From the NCBI RefSeq assembly GCF_025630775.1, contig NZ_JAOSZE010000006.1, forward strand, positions 124,001 through 188,000: a DNA stretch of 64,000 nt, in the 5' to 3' direction. The notes beneath the pieces were generated by a model. That model worked only from the letters and a program-made list of their open reading frames with translations, did not search any database and was not told where the DNA came from. Origin of the DNA: Actinoplanes sp. KI2 (lineage in GTDB: Bacteria > Actinomycetota > Actinomycetes > Mycobacteriales > Micromonosporaceae). Positions 62,189-64,000 of the stretch are shown here, one piece after another. The number at the start of each line of letters is the position of its first letter. Position 1 is the stretch's first letter. Made by a program: the position numbers and the translations under genes.

Positions 62189-63712
62189 ATGAGCGTCAAC
62201 CCAGCACCCAGCACCGACGAAGAACGCCTGGCCCAACTCGGCTACCAACAGGAACTGCATCGCCGACTCTCCGGCTTCTCGAACTTCGCGGTCTCCTTCT
62301 CGATCATTTCCATCCTGGCCGGTGCGATCACGTCGTACGGCATCGCCATGACCGCCGGCGGCCCGCTCGCGATCACGCTCGGCTGGCTGGCCGTGGGCAT
62401 CATGGTCACTTTCGTCGCGCTGGCCATGGCCGAGGTCTGCTCGGCGTATCCGACGGCCGGCGCGCTCTACTGGTGGGCGGCGGCGCTCGCCCGGAAGAAC
62501 AAGGCCGCCTGGGCCTGGTTCGTGGGCTGGTTCAACTTCCTCGGCGAGGTCGCGGTCACCGCGGCCATCGACTTCGGCGCGGCGATCACCACGGCGGCGT
62601 TCCTGAGCCTGACCTTCGACATGGAGGTCACCCCGGCCCGCACCTTCCTGATCTTCCTGGCGATCATCATCGTGCACGGGCTGCTGAACACCTTCGGCGT
62701 CAACCTCGTCAAGATCCTCTCCGACGTCAGCGCCTGGTGGCACCTGGTCGGCGTGGGCGTGATCGTGGTGCTGCTGGCGGTCCTGCCCGACCAGCACAAG
62801 CCGATCTCCCAGGTGTTCACCGAGGTGCACAACGCCACCGGCTTCACCTTCGCCGGGGCGAGCGTGTACGCCGTTCTCATCGGCCTGCTGATGGCGCAGT
62901 ACACCTACACCGGGTACGACGCGTCGGCGCACGTCGCGGAGGAGACGCACGACGCCGCCAACGCCGCCCCGCGCGGCATCGTGATGTCCGTGGTGGTCTC
63001 GGTGATCGCCGGCTTCGTGCTGCTGTTCGCGATCACCTGGTCGATCCAGGACTACGAGGCCGAGCGGACCACCGCGCTGGGCCTGCCGCCCGCACAGATC
63101 TTCATCGACGCGGTCGGCCACAACACCGGCACGTTCCTGGTGTTCATCTGCATGGTCGCGCAGTGGTTCTGCGGGATGGCGTCGGTGACCGCGAACTCGC
63201 GGATGTCGTACGCGTTCTCCCGGGACGGCGCGCTGCCCGGCTCGCGGATCTGGAAGCAGGTCAACCCGCGGACCGGCACGCCGACCAACTCGATCTGGCT
63301 GTGCGTGACGCTCGCCGCCATCCTGGTGCTCCCGTCGTTGTGGAACACCACGGCGTACCTGGCGGCAACCTCGATCGCGGTGATCGGGCTCTACATCGCG
63401 TACGTGGCGCCGGTGTTCCTGCGGCGGATGAACCCCGAGTTCCAGCCCGGTCCGTGGAACCTCGGCAAATGGAGCGCGCCGGTCGGCTGGATCGCGATCG
63501 TCTGGGTCGTGGTCATCTGCGTGCTGTTCGTGCTGCCGACGGCCAGCCCGATCACGGCGACGACCTTCAACTACACGATCGTGGCCGTGGCGATCGTGGT
63601 GGGCGCCGCGACGATCTGGTGGTTCGCGAGCGCCAAGAACTGGTTCACCGGCCCGCGGTCCAACCTCATCGACAAGGCCGCACACGGCGAGCAGACCTTG
63701 CCTACCGAATGA
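62189..63712 (+). CDS. APC-superfamily amino-acid/polyamine permease
   Basis: 507 residues from ATG 62189 (AGGGAG six bases upstream). About twelve TM helices; the first has the unwound substrate motif in FAVSFSIISILAGAITSYG, with GGPLAITLGW and the later TYTGYDASAHVAEET that mark the eukaryotic-like amino-acid/choline/GABA transporter group. Substrates may be amino acids or amines such as GABA or ethanolamine. The following glutamine-synthetase-like gene suggests uptake and gamma-glutamylation of an amine. Confidence 0.93.
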   Translation: MSVNPAPSTDEERLAQLGYQQELHRRLSGFSNFAVSFSIISILAGAITSYGIAMTAGGPLAITLGWLAVGIMVTFVALAMAEVCSAYPTAGALYWWAAALARKNKAAWAWFVGWFNFLGEVAVTAAIDFGAAITTAAFLSLTFDMEVTPARTFLIFLAIIIVHGLLNTFGVNLVKILSDVSAWWHLVGVGVIVVLLAVLPDQHKPISQVFTEVHNATGFTFAGASVYAVLIGLLMAQYTYTGYDASAHVAEETHDAANAAPRGIVMSVVVSVIAGFVLLFAITWSIQDYEAERTTALGLPPAQIFIDAVGHNTGTFLVFICMVAQWFCGMASVTANSRMSYAFSRDGALPGSRIWKQVNPRTGTPTNSIWLCVTLAAILVLPSLWNTTAYLAATSIAVIGLYIAYVAPVFLRRMNPEFQPGPWNLGKWSAPVGWIAIVWVVVICVLFVLPTASPITATTFNYTIVAVAIVVGAATIWWFASAKNWFTGPRSNLIDKAAHGEQTLPTE

Positions 63713-63725
63713 TCAACTGATGAAG

Positions 63726-63757
63726 TCCGGGGGACGGGCGTTCGCTCGTCCCCCGGA
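63726..63757 (+). terminator. Perfect 11-bp hairpin between permease and GS-like gene
   Basis: TCCGGGGGACG (63726-63736) and CGTCCCCCGGA (63747-63757) with a 10-base loop, no T-run. It may be a partial terminator or RNA stabiliser that sets unequal expression of the two genes. Confidence 0.6.
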
Positions 63758-63777
63758 ATCATCGTGAGGACGGTGCC

Positions 63778-64000
63778 ATGGACCTGGAGGAGCTCGACGT
63801 CTCCGTCGACAACGGCAGCATCGACACCGTGCTGCTGGCCCTGACCGACATGCAGGGCCGCCTGCAGGGCAAACGCCTGCACGGGCGGTACTTCGTGGAC
63901 GAGGTGGTCACCGGCGGCAGCGAGGGGTGCAACTATCTGCTGGCCGTCGACGTCGACATGAACACGGTGGACGGCTACCCGATGTCCTCCTGGTCCACCG
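63778..64000 (+). CDS. Glutamine-synthetase-like protein, 3' partial
   Basis: The first 74 residues are visible; the window ends inside the gene. ATG 63778 follows GAGGA. The N-terminal beta-grasp domain of the glutamine synthetase family is recognisable: TVLLALTDMQGRLQGKRLHGRYF and CNYLLAVDVDMNTVDGYPM. The N-terminus differs from GlnA and fits GlnA-like enzymes that gamma-glutamylate amines (ethanolamine, polyamines). The neighbouring permease could supply the amine. Confidence 0.85.
   Translation, partial: MDLEELDVSVDNGSIDTVLLALTDMQGRLQGKRLHGRYFVDEVVTGGSEGCNYLLAVDVDMNTVDGYPMSSWST

Overview
The window is very GC-rich DNA with dense, mostly directional gene packing, many GTG starts, ATGA/GTGA stop-start overlaps and leaderless promoters. 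The gene order (ffh, rpsP-KH-rimM-trmD-rplS-lepB-rnhB-DUF2469; dprA-yifB-yraN; rpsB-tsf-pyrH-frr-cdsA-rlmN; dxr-rip-ispG) is that of an actinomycete chromosome. The protein style and small-gene repertoire suggest Micromonosporaceae, perhaps Actinoplanes-like. That placement is inference. No rRNA, tRNA, CRISPR array or complete mobile element was seen.

Region 1 (1-17.1 kb) is a cell-surface polysaccharide locus. A three-part unit is present twice: a two-domain glycosyltransferase, a small coiled-coil/alpha-beta partner, and a polytopic membrane protein with a cysteine-containing C-terminal tail. Around and between the copies lie a class I methyltransferase, a secreted CAP protein, an acyltransferase-SGNH O-acylase, a GtrB/GtrA pair, a UDP-sugar 6-dehydrogenase and a Stealth-type sugar-phosphate transferase. 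Together they could make, flip, acylate and phosphate-link an acidic surface glycan. This is the best candidate for an undescribed system here.

Region 2 (17.3-32.9 kb) is housekeeping: SRP54, a Uma2 nuclease with a decayed second copy, an amidohydrolase, archaeal-type prolyl-tRNA synthetase, the rpsP-to-rplS ribosome/tRNA-modification operon with a three-hairpin rplS leader, two tandem signal peptidases, Nudix, RNase HII, DUF2469, M23 peptidase, a class V aminotransferase, XerC and a lipoprotein.

Region 3 (32.9-36.1 kb) is an accessory island with unrelated tandem repeat families (16, 15, 8, 23 and 45/39 bp units), a GntR regulator, two small Cys-containing actinomycete proteins and an AlpA/Xis-like protein. 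It looks like the worn regulatory end of an integrative conjugative element. The 8-bp array resembles a TraB/FtsK-type recognition array.

Region 4 (36.1-54.5 kb) is again core: DprA, YifB, YraN, ribosomal protein S2 and EF-Ts, UMP kinase, ribosome recycling factor, CdsA, RlmN, a multi-repeat DivIVA-like protein, an MBL-Rieske fusion, a phytoene-desaturase-like oxidoreductase, and Dxr/Rip/IspG (MEP isoprenoid pathway plus site-2 protease).

Region 5 (54.5-64 kb) holds a GNAT protein, a PadR regulator with an operator-like palindrome, an F420-type oxidoreductase, a TetR-controlled degenerate-ABC/YhgE-Pip membrane module, a MerR-type regulator, a long structured non-coding leader, an APC-family amino-acid permease and the start of a glutamine-synthetase-like gene cut by the window end.
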